Shown: positions 20,489 through 26,440 of the stretch, one piece after another
How positions within the stretch are numbered: position 1 is the stretch's first letter
How the letters are laid out: the number at the start of each line of letters is the position of its first letter
Source of the DNA: a virus
Length of the DNA: 29,599 nucleotides
Strand: one strand, 5' to 3'
IMG/VR virus record: IMGVR_UViG_3300042154_000709
Coordinates: 1-29,599 of that record
Position numbers and translations under genes: made by a program
The notes under the pieces: model-generated
The model's input: the letters and a program-made list of their open reading frames with translations, nothing else
The model's database searches: none
Told to the model about the DNA's origin: nothing

Positions 20489-21409
20489 TTAAAAAGGTAT
20501 ATTTTCTGTAAAACTATTAAAACTATTTGTAATCGGTTCTTTTATTGGTGTGATGTCGTGGTTTCTTTTGATGACATCTTTACCAGCAACTTTAAATCCA
20601 AGCCCGTAATTGTAATCTAATAAGATAGGCTCATTCAATAGCGTTGGTTTACCACCCGTGTCAGTATCTTTGACTTTTACCACTTCAACCATTGTGTAAT
20701 TCCATAAGTTAGTGTGTTGTGTAAGTCGATGTACGACTAAAAAGTCATCTGCTTTATTTGCAAAAGCTTTACCGCCCTCAATATCCGATTTCAAAGGTGG
20801 CATAACGTGACCCGACCAATCATGTTTTTCAGGATATATAGCCGACCTGCGACCACTTGCGCTACTTGGGTGCGCATTTACATAAATACTTTTTCCCGTC
20901 TTTGTAAACTGCTTTAAATCGTTTAACACATCGTAATTGGAACTGTAACTCATCGGTGTTTTTAAACCGTTAAATGGGTCAATTAAATGAATATCGCAAT
21001 CCGCTTTGATAAAGTCCGACATTAAGTCCTCAGGAGTGTAACGTATTGTGTTGTCAATGAATTTAAAATGATGTTCCATCTTCATTTCGAATCTGCGAAC
21101 CTCTTTGTAAGTTAAATCCATGAACTTTTTTCCCGCATACATTTGGATTAAATCTCTCATTACTTTACCCTGATAGTTTTCATCCATAAATAAACAGATT
21201 TTTAAATCATGGTTTGTAACTAACGAAAGAAAGTACCATTCCATAAAGTATGTTTTACCTACGTTATCATGTCCGAGAATGATATTAAACTGTCCGTGTT
21301 TATGTACGAAGTGTTTATCTAAATCACAACCTAACTTTAAACCCGTTGGAACTTTTCCGTCAAGGTAATCATTTAAGTATTTTGTGCTATGTCCGTTTTC
21401 TAAAATCAT
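20489..21409 (-). CDS. RecA/DnaB-type replicative ATPase (helicase candidate)
   Basis: This is a 306-aa protein. The Walker A motif is GHDNVGKT (about residues 44-51) after FNIIL. Walker B is CDIHLIDPFNGLK (about 138-150). A polar motif ...KSIYVNAHPSS (about 172-182) fits DnaB-type motif 3, and DDFLVVHRLTQ (about 221) a further strand. There is no primase or N-terminal domain. The role would be a fork helicase, or a RecA-like ATPase acting with host primase and polymerase, as no polymerase is encoded here. It overlaps the DUF6291-like gene by four bases, as in paired initiator/helicase genes. Confidence 0.75.
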   Translation of the reverse strand: MILENGHSTKYLNDYLDGKVPTGLKLGCDLDKHFVHKHGQFNIILGHDNVGKTYFMEWYFLSLVTNHDLKICLFMDENYQGKVMRDLIQMYAGKKFMDLTYKEVRRFEMKMEHHFKFIDNTIRYTPEDLMSDFIKADCDIHLIDPFNGLKTPMSYSSNYDVLNDLKQFTKTGKSIYVNAHPSSASGRRSAIYPEKHDWSGHVMPPLKSDIEGGKAFANKADDFLVVHRLTQHTNLWNYTMVEVVKVKDTDTGGKPTLLNEPILLDYNYGLGFKVAGKDVIKRNHDITPIKEPITNSFNSFTENIPF

Positions 21410-22053
21410 TGCATTTGTTTTATTTGATTAACTTGTTTCATTACGTTATTCATGTAGTCGTCTTTCGTTTCGTCTTTTTGTTGTTTAGGCAAATATGGTA
21501 AAGTATTTAATAACGTAGCTTTCCAATTTTTAATTTTTGTCAACTTTCCTGCTTTATTAGTACACCAATCACTTGAAATCCAAGCATCGTATTTTAATCG
21601 TAACGATTCAATGTTTACATCAGGACTTTTTTCGATTCCATAAGCCACAAACATTTCTTTAGTTGGTATAGTATTAATTACATTTACATTTACATTAACA
21701 GTATCATTAACATTAACAGTTGAATTTGTTGAGCTTTGTTGAACAAAATTAACATTTGTTGAATTTGTTAAAGTTTGTTGCTGTTCTTTTGCTAATCTAC
21801 GAGCTTCAGCACTTGCTTTACCAGCATCACTTCGAACTCCCTTTGTTTTTTCCCACTTAATTAAATCACGTTTCATTTGCAATTTAATAGGCTCAAACGC
21901 TAATAAAATTAAAGGGTCGTTTGTTTGTGGATTCTCATCGTTAACATATGCAAACATATGCTTTAATAATTGCCCTGCTTTTTCATCTGACAACATATCA
22001 ATAATTGTACGTTGGTCTGAATACAACACAAAAGATTTTTTTCCTTCTGCCAT
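21406..22053 (-). CDS. DUF6291-like replication protein (DnaD/initiator-like position)
   Basis: This is a 215-aa protein. Residues 5-70 (KKSFVLYSDQRTIIDMLSDEKAGQLLKHMFAYVND and LLAFEPIKLQMKRDLIKWE) match the DUF6291-type domain common in Bacteroidota phage replication genes. A low-complexity linker follows (NSTVNVNDTVNVNVNV, about 109-126), then a C-terminal part with LRLKYDAWISSDWCTNKAGKLTKIKNWKATLLNTLPYL, which looks like a DnaD/DnaB-loading tail. The probable role is loading the ATPase encoded next. It is the first gene after leader A. Confidence 0.7.
   Translation of the reverse strand: MAEGKKSFVLYSDQRTIIDMLSDEKAGQLLKHMFAYVNDENPQTNDPLILLAFEPIKLQMKRDLIKWEKTKGVRSDAGKASAEARRLAKEQQQTLTNSTNVNFVQQSSTNSTVNVNDTVNVNVNVINTIPTKEMFVAYGIEKSPDVNIESLRLKYDAWISSDWCTNKAGKLTKIKNWKATLLNTLPYLPKQQKDETKDDYMNNVMKQVNQIKQMQ
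21676..21720. repeat. Hexanucleotide-like repeat inside the DUF6291-like gene
   Basis: Units CATTTA / CATTAA repeat about seven times, with one interruption (GTAT). They code Val-Asn repeats in the linker between the two domains of the replication protein. Slippage here would change linker length without disturbing the reading frame. Confidence 0.7.
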
Positions 22054-22068
22054 AATTTTTTAAAATGC

Positions 22069-22145
22069 GAAAAGCCATCAATCGAGGTGCGTAGGATAAC
22101 CTTTTCATGACAGCTTTTCAGTAAAATTTCGTGAAGTTCCTACGC
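22069..22145 (-). promoter_or_regulatory. Structured leader A, predicted pseudoknot
   Basis: Minus-strand RNA, 5' to 3': GCGUAGGA (22138-22145) pairs perfectly with UCCUACGC (22089-22096). GAAAAGCUGUC (22109-22119), inside this loop, pairs with GAUGGCUUUUC (22069-22079), downstream of it: 11 pairs, two of them G-U. These two G-U pairs are A-C mismatches on the plus strand, so the fold is possible only in the minus transcript. A short hairpin (UGAAG/CUUCA) around the 5' strand is an alternative. The second helix ends about 15 bases before the ATG. Confidence 0.6.
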
Positions 22146-22153
22146 TTCATGCG

Positions 22154-22185
22154 CAAATATACTAATTTACTTTCATACTTTCAAA
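22154..22185 (-). promoter_or_regulatory. Host-type promoter for the replication operon
   Basis: On the minus strand TTTG (22182-22185), 20 bases, TATATTTG (22154-22161), an exact TAnnTTTG. It lies inside the 3' end of the DnaA-like gene, and transcription would start just before leader A. Confidence 0.7.
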
Positions 22186-22587
22186 TCTTTTTTGTAAAAT
22201 AATTTGACTAATTACAAAGTTGTTCGTCTTTTCTTCGTATTCCCCAGTATAATACTCTGAATCTTTAGCCATTTCCCATATAGCCTTAATATAAGCCATG
22301 TCGTGAATCTGAATCATGTTAGATACTGTTTTAACTGAGTGCATGATTGTAACGTGGTCACGGTTTAAAAGTCTACCTATCTCGCTATATCCATAACCAG
22401 AAGCGAATAATAAAGCGTGTACTACTTGGCGGTATATCTTTATGTTCGTTATTCTGTTTTGTCCTGTTATTAAGTCAAAATCTAAAGGACAATAGCGTTG
22501 TATTCTAACCATGTCAAAGTTGCCTATCTTATTCCAATTTAATTGGTTCTTTAATCTCATTCGAGTTCCGTGTGAATCGTATTTCAT
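22162..22587 (-). CDS. DnaA domain-IV-like DNA-binding protein
   Basis: This is a 141-aa protein. Residues 36-95 contain IYRQVVHALLFASGYGYSEIGRLLNRDHVTIMHSVKTVSNM, the signature of the DnaA C-terminal (domain IV) helix-turn-helix: IG-x-L-[FL]-N-R-D-H-V-T-I-M-H. It would bind a DnaA box. The ATPase part is missing, so it is a stand-alone binding domain and may guide replication, or compete with host DnaA. Its 3' end carries the promoter of the next operon. TTATCCTAC in leader A only partly resembles a DnaA box (TTATCCACA). Confidence 0.75.
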   Translation of the reverse strand: MKYDSHGTRMRLKNQLNWNKIGNFDMVRIQRYCPLDFDLITGQNRITNIKIYRQVVHALLFASGYGYSEIGRLLNRDHVTIMHSVKTVSNMIQIHDMAYIKAIWEMAKDSEYYTGEYEEKTNNFVISQIILQKRFESMKVN

Positions 22588-22673
22588 TTGTTCTTTTTTG
22601 TTAAGTTTATTATTTTATTGGTAACAATTATACCAAGTATAAATGATATTACTGTATAAATGTTAAAGTGCAT
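22584..22673 (-). CDS. 29-aa single-pass membrane peptide
   Basis: The ATG at 22671-22673 gives MHFNIYTVISFILGIIVTNK and ends IINLTKKNK. It is one membrane helix of about 17 residues followed by a positively charged end. It starts one base after the upstream stop, and its TGA overlaps the next ATG, so it fits the coupled chain. It may be a small regulator of membrane processes. No family is recognised. Confidence 0.55.
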   Translation of the reverse strand: MHFNIYTVISFILGIIVTNKIINLTKKNK

Positions 22674-22674
22674 T

Positions 22675-22935
22675 TTAATCGTTTTTAAAGTTTTGTTTGT
22701 GCCATTGACGAAATGCAAGTCCGATATTATGTTGTTGCTCAACTATTGTTAAGTCAGTGCCTCGCATTAATAGTTCGTCTTTTTGTCGTATTTCTTTGAT
22801 TAGCAAGTTACATTTGTTTTTAAGTGACTGCGTAAACACGGAGCTGTTTAAATCCTCCATGAAGTCAGCTAAAACAGGAAGCACTCCGACCAGTGTTAAT
22901 AGCTTTTCTATTTCCTCTTTGTTTGGTTGTTTCAT
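22675..22935 (-). CDS. 86-aa helical protein of unknown function
   Basis: MKQPNKEEIEKLLTLVGVLPV starts a mostly helical soluble protein, with QSLKNKCNLLIKEIRQKDELLMRG in the middle and an EQQHNIGLAFRQWHKQNFKND end. It shares start signals with the gene upstream (a 21-base repeat at the ATG). I do not recognise a domain; a role as a small host inhibitor is possible but unsupported. Confidence 0.6.
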   Translation of the reverse strand: MKQPNKEEIEKLLTLVGVLPVLADFMEDLNSSVFTQSLKNKCNLLIKEIRQKDELLMRGTDLTIVEQQHNIGLAFRQWHKQNFKND

Positions 22936-23135
22936 TGTTCTTGTTGTTTAAATTGTTCACTACAATACACCCATTCTAAGACTATTTCTCCATCTTCAAA
23001 AGTATCACTACCACTATATGAACACCATTTACAATCTACATAATAAACTACTTCATACCATTGAGTACTTCCTAAATCGTTTTGATGAGATATTTTAGCC
23101 AACACAGGTTCTAATTCAATTGGGATTTCTTTCAT
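22932..23135 (-). CDS. 67-aa protein with a WC-x-Y core
   Basis: MKEIPIELEPVLAKISHQND starts a beta-type protein with WYEVVYYVDCKWCSYSGSDTFEDG and VLEWVYCSEQ, three Cys in all. The CKWC pair could bind zinc. Its C-terminus KQQEQ is written by the A-rich start signal of the next gene. Function unknown. Confidence 0.6.
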   Translation of the reverse strand: MKEIPIELEPVLAKISHQNDLGSTQWYEVVYYVDCKWCSYSGSDTFEDGEIVLEWVYCSEQFKQQEQ

Positions 23136-23335
23136 TGTTCTTGTTGTTTAGTTATAATTTTCTGTTGTTCAATTGTTATAGTCTTTTGTTTAAGGTTATT
23201 AATTACACTCAAATAATCCAAGTAAAGTTGCATATTAAAAGAACCGCCTTTATCTTTTGCACAACTTATTTTCTTTGGTTCTCGCCACCAATTAGCCATG
23301 CTTTGAATGTTTGCTTTTGCTGTTTGTCTTTTCAT
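23132..23335 (-). CDS. 67-aa basic protein of unknown function
   Basis: MKRQTAKANIQSMANWWREPKK starts a basic segment, then GGSFNMQLYLDYLSVINNLKQKTITIEQQ forms a helix. The last residues KQQEQ again come from the start signal of the next gene, within the 21-base repeat. The start overlaps the preceding stop. It may bind DNA because of its basic start, but that is only a guess. Confidence 0.55.
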   Translation of the reverse strand: MKRQTAKANIQSMANWWREPKKISCAKDKGGSFNMQLYLDYLSVINNLKQKTITIEQQKIITKQQEQ

Positions 23336-23529
23336 TTTATTTGATAATTAAAAGGTTCGTGTTTTCCTTGTTGTATTCCGTTGTTTAACTGAATATCCTC
23401 TTTGCTTATTTTAAGCGTTTCTAATGACTTTAACTTTCGTTTTGGTATCATTGTATTAAATAGTATGATAAACACCGTTAAAACGAATAAAAGACGGTTT
23501 AAATATTTATCGTTAATCTTCTTCTTCAT
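23332..23529 (-). CDS. 65-aa single-pass membrane protein
   Basis: MKKKINDKYLNRLLFVLTVFIILFNTMIPKRKLK is a short basic start, a hydrophobic segment (13-28) and a basic stop, so this is one membrane helix. The remaining 30 residues are polar. It overlaps the zinc-motif gene by 17 bases at the start and the 67-aa gene by four at the end. Function unknown. Confidence 0.6.
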   Translation of the reverse strand: MKKKINDKYLNRLLFVLTVFIILFNTMIPKRKLKSLETLKISKEDIQLNNGIQQGKHEPFNYQIK

Positions 23530-23680
23530 AATCTTCTATTTCTGTAAATCCATAACCTAAACAATCTTCGCAAGTTACTTCGATGTAACAACCGCCACAA
23601 CAATCGTTACTTCCGTTTCTGCAATTCATTCGCTCAAGTGTTCCTGTACCCTCACAAGTTTCGCACTCAATTTCTTTCAT
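23513..23680 (-). CDS. 55-aa DnaJ-type zinc-motif miniprotein
   Basis: The ATG at 23678-23680 gives MKEIECETCEGTGTLERMNC, with CCGGC in the middle and CEDCLGYGFTE near the end. Two C-x2-C-x-G-x-G motifs are the zinc-binding repeats of DnaJ-type proteins. The spacing forms one zinc pair, possibly with the CCGGC in a second. It could mimic a DnaJ zinc region to bind host chaperone or a nucleic acid. It ends in an acidic tail (EDYEEED) and is coupled to its neighbours. Confidence 0.75.
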   Translation of the reverse strand: MKEIECETCEGTGTLERMNCRNGSNDCCGGCYIEVTCEDCLGYGFTEIEDYEEED

Positions 23681-23895
23681 ATCTCAGCTATTTGTTTGAT
23701 TAGTTTATTATAACTTGCTTTCAATCTTTTGATTGCTCTATCGTAAACATCAATATCGTTTGCACAATCTTGTAATACTTGGGTAAAGTGTCTGTTTTCC
23801 CACTTGTTGTAAAACTCACAAGCATTTCTTTTCTTGCTTTCAAATGCGCTAATCATATCGAGTAACGCAATTGCTCTTTCGTGTAACTGTCTCAT
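23677..23895 (-). CDS. 72-aa helical protein of unknown function
   Basis: MRQLHERAIALLDMISAFESKK starts a fully helical protein with CANDIDVYDRAIKRLKASYNKLIKQI at the end. It has a coiled-coil character with Cys at two positions. Its start overlaps the stop of the 26-aa membrane peptide, and its end overlaps the zinc-motif gene by four bases. Function unknown. Confidence 0.6.
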   Translation of the reverse strand: MRQLHERAIALLDMISAFESKKRNACEFYNKWENRHFTQVLQDCANDIDVYDRAIKRLKASYNKLIKQIAEI

Positions 23896-23972
23896 CTGTA
23901 TAAACCGCTTAAGATAAATGCTGATAATGCTACTAATCCAATTACTAAATTTTCAATTGTTTCTTTTTTCAT
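23892..23972 (-). CDS. 26-aa single-pass membrane peptide
   Basis: The ATG at 23970-23972 gives MKKETIENLVIGLVALSAFI and ends LSGLYR. It is an amphipathic-then-hydrophobic helix with flanking charges. The start context (TTTAACGATGAAA) is the same as that of other early genes here, and its TGA overlaps the next ATG, so translation is likely despite its size. Confidence 0.6.
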   Translation of the reverse strand: MKKETIENLVIGLVALSAFILSGLYR

Positions 23973-24023
23973 CGTTAAAGTTTTTAAAGTTAAATGTGCG
24001 TTACAGTCGCACCCCTGATATTT

Positions 24024-24242
24024 TTAGTAAGGTCTTTTATTCATTCCGTAAGCTGACATTTCTATAAATCCTAATTTATTACATTTTTTGTTTGAATTTA
24101 TTTTTCCCCATCTAACCTTTTCTTCTTCTATGTTTATAGGGTTGTTTTTTACTTCTGCAAGTAGCTGTGCAAATAACTCAGGGCTGTAACTTAAATTTCT
24201 TTCTTTAATTAAATCGCTTGTTTTTTGTACAAAAGTTTTCAT
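24024..24242 (-). CDS. 72-aa early protein, first gene of the early operon
   Basis: MKTFVQKTSDLIKERNLSYSPE starts a helical soluble protein, with a basic second half (EEKVRWGKINSNKKCNKLGF) and an aromatic end MSAYGMNKRPY. It is the first gene after the strongest host-type promoter, so it is probably the first phage product made. No family recognised. Before its ATG stands AACAACGATA, one base from the usual AACGATG start context, which may be a lost start. Confidence 0.6.
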   Translation of the reverse strand: MKTFVQKTSDLIKERNLSYSPELFAQLLAEVKNNPINIEEEKVRWGKINSNKKCNKLGFIEMSAYGMNKRPY

Positions 24243-24273
24243 AATTTCTATTTTTTTATCGTTGTTTGTTTGA

Positions 24274-24303
24274 CAAATATATGCATTAAATTTAATTCAC
24301 CAA
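24274..24303 (-). promoter_or_regulatory. Host-type early promoter
   Basis: On the minus strand TTG (24301-24303), 19 bases, TATATTTG (24274-24281), an exact TAnnTTTG. It lies downstream of the terminator of the lysis operon and drives the whole early chain. The region before it is nearly pure A/T (24304-24360). Confidence 0.75.
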
Positions 24304-24390
24304 GACTTATTTACAATTTATTTACAATTATTTTTAATTTATTTTTGAAAGTATTGATTTTAAAGGGTTTTAGGACGAAACTTTTTTAAT

Positions 24391-24422
24391 AAAAAAAAAC
24401 CGCTATTAATTAAAATAACGGT
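24391..24422 (-). terminator. Rho-independent terminator after the lysis operon
   Basis: ACCGUUAUU pairs with AAUAGCGGU (24399-24422, one U-G pair) around a UUAAUU-like loop. The minus transcript continues into eight U (24391-24398). It lies 100 bases after the M15 endolysin stop. Together with the promoter at 24274 it forms the late/early boundary. Confidence 0.85.
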
Positions 24423-24441
24423 CTTTACAAACAAACTAACG

Positions 24442-24576
24442 ATGAAATTAGTACCTCAAAGTTATCAATTTACGTTCGACTGCGGACACCACAACCCAAA
24501 ACACGTAAATGACACTGTAAAGTTAACGAATATATTTAGAATAAACAGTTTTACCTGCTTTTTTTGTTGCTCTTAA
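24442..24576 (+). CDS. 44-aa zinc-ribbon-like miniprotein on the plus strand
   Basis: The ATG at 24442 gives MKLVPQSYQFTFDCGHHNPK and ends INSFTCFFCCS, with TAA at 24574-24576. CGH and CFFC, about 25 residues apart, fit a small zinc ribbon. The start context (AAACAAACTAACGATGAAA) is that of the early minus-strand genes. It lies in an otherwise gene-free 280-base gap and overlaps the M15 gene by 54 bases on the opposite strand. No plus-strand promoter is clear. It is either a real small gene or a chance reading with a good start context. Confidence 0.4.
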   Translation: MKLVPQSYQFTFDCGHHNPKHVNDTVKLTNIFRINSFTCFFCCS

Positions 24577-24969
24577 TACTTCCTTTCTATTCTTTGTACG
24601 TGTGTAGCTAATATGAAACCATGCGAAATATGTGTCAGTTCCAAACTCAGCAATTAATTGGTCGAACTCAAGGTTGTCAATAATCCAATCGAATAGTTTT
24701 TTGTCGCTTAATTCTAAGTCCATTGCTTGTCCTTTACAGTGTTGTGATGAACTTGAGCCACCGATAGCCCTATTCAAAGACGGACTTCTAAAGCCTGAAT
24801 TAATCTTAATCGGTTTGCCTACGTGCGCTCGTAATGGTTCAAATACTTTCTCACATAGTAACTCAGCATTATCTAATTGTTCAAGGCTCATTACGTTTTT
24901 AATTCCTGCTCTTATTGCAGTAGGTGAAAAGCAAAACTCTTCAACTGTTACGTGTTTACTTAAATTCAT
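24523..24969 (-). CDS. Peptidase M15 endolysin (D-Ala-D-Ala carboxypeptidase-like)
   Basis: This is a 148-aa protein. KINSGFRSPSLNRAIGGSSSSQHCKGQAMDLEL (about 53-85) holds the M15 zinc site with the H-x6-D pair (QHCKGQAMD). A later H lies in AWFHISYTRTK (about 115-126). It lacks a cell-wall-binding domain and a signal sequence, so it needs a holin for access. The role would be cleaving peptidoglycan cross-bridges at lysis, together with the holin and spanin upstream. It is the last gene before the terminator at 24391-24422. Confidence 0.9.
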   Translation of the reverse strand: MNLSKHVTVEEFCFSPTAIRAGIKNVMSLEQLDNAELLCEKVFEPLRAHVGKPIKINSGFRSPSLNRAIGGSSSSQHCKGQAMDLELSDKKLFDWIIDNLEFDQLIAEFGTDTYFAWFHISYTRTKNRKEVLRATKKAGKTVYSKYIR

Positions 24970-24972
24970 ATC

Positions 24973-25380
24973 TTAAAAATTGTTTAGGTAATTATATGCA
25001 CTTAGTATTATTTCTTTATTGTCTTGCAGTAAACCAATACCTCTATTACATTTATCACACAATAAGCCTCTAATTACTCCAGTATTATGGTCATGGTCAA
25101 CACAAAGATTTCTTTTAGTTTTTTGTTTTATATCCAATAAATGAATGTTACATATAGCACAACAACCTTTTTGTTCTATAAACATTTTATTATAGTCATC
25201 TATTGTTATACCGTAAGATTTTTTTAAATCAAAATTCCTTGTGTATTCAGTTCTATCTTTTAGTTTCATTTTTTTACTATGACACTCTTTACAATAAGAT
25301 TGAACACCTGACTTTCTATTTGCTCTTTTAACAAAATTACTTAAGTCTTTTTCTATTTTACAAATGCTACAATTTTTCAT
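24973..25380 (-). CDS. Endonuclease VII-like HNH nuclease
   Basis: The start is the ATG at 25378-25380 (MKNCSICKIEKDLSNFVKRA); the longer reading begins at TTG. Cys pairs C-x2-C (residues 4/7), C-x2-C (about 31/34) and a core CCAICNIHLLDIKQKTKRNLCVDHDHNTGVIRGLLCDKCNRGIGLLQDN (about 71-119) form the T4 endonuclease VII zinc/HNH pattern. It might resolve branched DNA before packaging, or it might be a selfish nuclease. Its DNA is much more AT-rich than that of the phosphoesterase next to it, which favours acquisition. Confidence 0.8.
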   Translation of the reverse strand: MKNCSICKIEKDLSNFVKRANRKSGVQSYCKECHSKKMKLKDRTEYTRNFDLKKSYGITIDDYNKMFIEQKGCCAICNIHLLDIKQKTKRNLCVDHDHNTGVIRGLLCDKCNRGIGLLQDNKEIILSAYNYLNNF

Positions 25381-26414
25381 CAAAAGTTGTGAGTTATACG
25401 AGCGACCTGTCCGTGTTGTTTATGGTGTATGAATCCTTCTACTGCCTTAGGAGAATATTGAAAACCTTTTTTGTGATGCCATGAATCCGTTCCGCTTGGG
25501 CTTCGTAATGCTTCAAATGTTACTCCGATGTAATCCTTTGCTACTTTATGGTGTAAATGGTGGCTATATATATACCGTCTTTCAGTAGTCGACCACATCA
25601 AAGGGAACTCAGTCGCTAATAAGATTGGAAGGTTATCCGTTTTTGCACCGTCTCCGTGCGTTGTTCCGATTAGGTTATTATAATACTTGTACGCTTTGCG
25701 ATGTCTTAAATTAACATCAAAAGAAATGTGTTTACAATTGGTAAAATATGCTTCAATCAATTGCATTAAAAAGAATCCATGCGTATAATCGTGGTTGCTT
25801 GGATTGTACATAACACGAACCTCAGCAATTGACATCAAACTTTCCAATAACTCAATGTAAAGTTGTTTAGCTTTCAAAAAGTTTTCGTACCACATTCCGT
25901 CTGTGTCCTGAGGTGTTCCGCTTGTTGTTGTTGATCGTGTGTTATCAGTGTGCAATATATCGTTTCCAGCTACAAATAAAATCATGTCAATCTCAAAACC
26001 TTTTGACTTGTCTAAAATTCCTTGCATACCCTCTTTGGCACGTTGTACTGCAATTTCTTGGTTGTACTCTTCTCCTGTTTCAAACACTGAACTTAACTTA
26101 CCGATGTGTAAATCTGCAATATCAATTACTAATAAGTGTCCGTCTTCACATTTATTACGCTTTATCTCTGGGTATTTAGGTGCTGAATCCTTTACAATTT
26201 CTACAATACCTTGTTTAAGTATTTCAAAATCTTTGTGGTTCTTGTTTTTGAAGTCAGGATTTGCAAAAAATAAACTTGCGTTTTTTGATTTTAACCAACC
26301 GTGTTTTACATCTTGGTGGTCTATTCCCATTTCATTCGATTCCTCTTTAATTGCACGGTACTGTTGTACGATTTCGTATTCCTCGCTTGTTATTCTCGGG
26401 CGAATCTTTGCCAT
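25380..26414 (-). CDS. Calcineurin-type metallophosphoesterase
   Basis: This is a 344-aa protein. The N-terminal 90 residues are a helical linker. The catalytic motifs follow in order: DIADLHIGK (about 94), FVAGNDILHTDN (about 147), MYNPSNHDYTHG (about 201), GTTHGDGAKTDN (about 251) and YIYSHHLHHKV (about 281). These are the metal-binding D-x-H, GND, N-H-D, H and H-x-H motifs of the family. Such proteins occur in Bacteroidota phages with unknown substrates; nucleic-acid processing is likely but not proven. It is part of the late portal/lysis operon, between spanin and endonuclease. Confidence 0.8.
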   Translation of the reverse strand: MAKIRPRITSEEYEIVQQYRAIKEESNEMGIDHQDVKHGWLKSKNASLFFANPDFKNKNHKDFEILKQGIVEIVKDSAPKYPEIKRNKCEDGHLLVIDIADLHIGKLSSVFETGEEYNQEIAVQRAKEGMQGILDKSKGFEIDMILFVAGNDILHTDNTRSTTTSGTPQDTDGMWYENFLKAKQLYIELLESLMSIAEVRVMYNPSNHDYTHGFFLMQLIEAYFTNCKHISFDVNLRHRKAYKYYNNLIGTTHGDGAKTDNLPILLATEFPLMWSTTERRYIYSHHLHHKVAKDYIGVTFEALRSPSGTDSWHHKKGFQYSPKAVEGFIHHKQHGQVARITHNF

Positions 26415-26440
26415 AAATAAAGTATTGTGCGTTTGGAACG

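Noticed and set aside
22138-22145. Inverted repeat GCGTAGGA/TCCTACGC read as a terminator or attachment site
   Set aside because: There is no U-tract after it, the loop is 41 bases, and there is no integrase in the genome; an RNA pseudoknot fits better.
22069-22145. Leader A or B as an HDV-like, pistol or hammerhead self-cleaving RNA
   Set aside because: The order of helices differs from HDV, the hammerhead core (CUGANGA...GAAA) is missing, and I see no conserved cleavage core.
22600-22660. TTGGTA...TACCAA hairpin as terminator
   Set aside because: It lies inside the 29-aa gene and is not followed by a U-tract.
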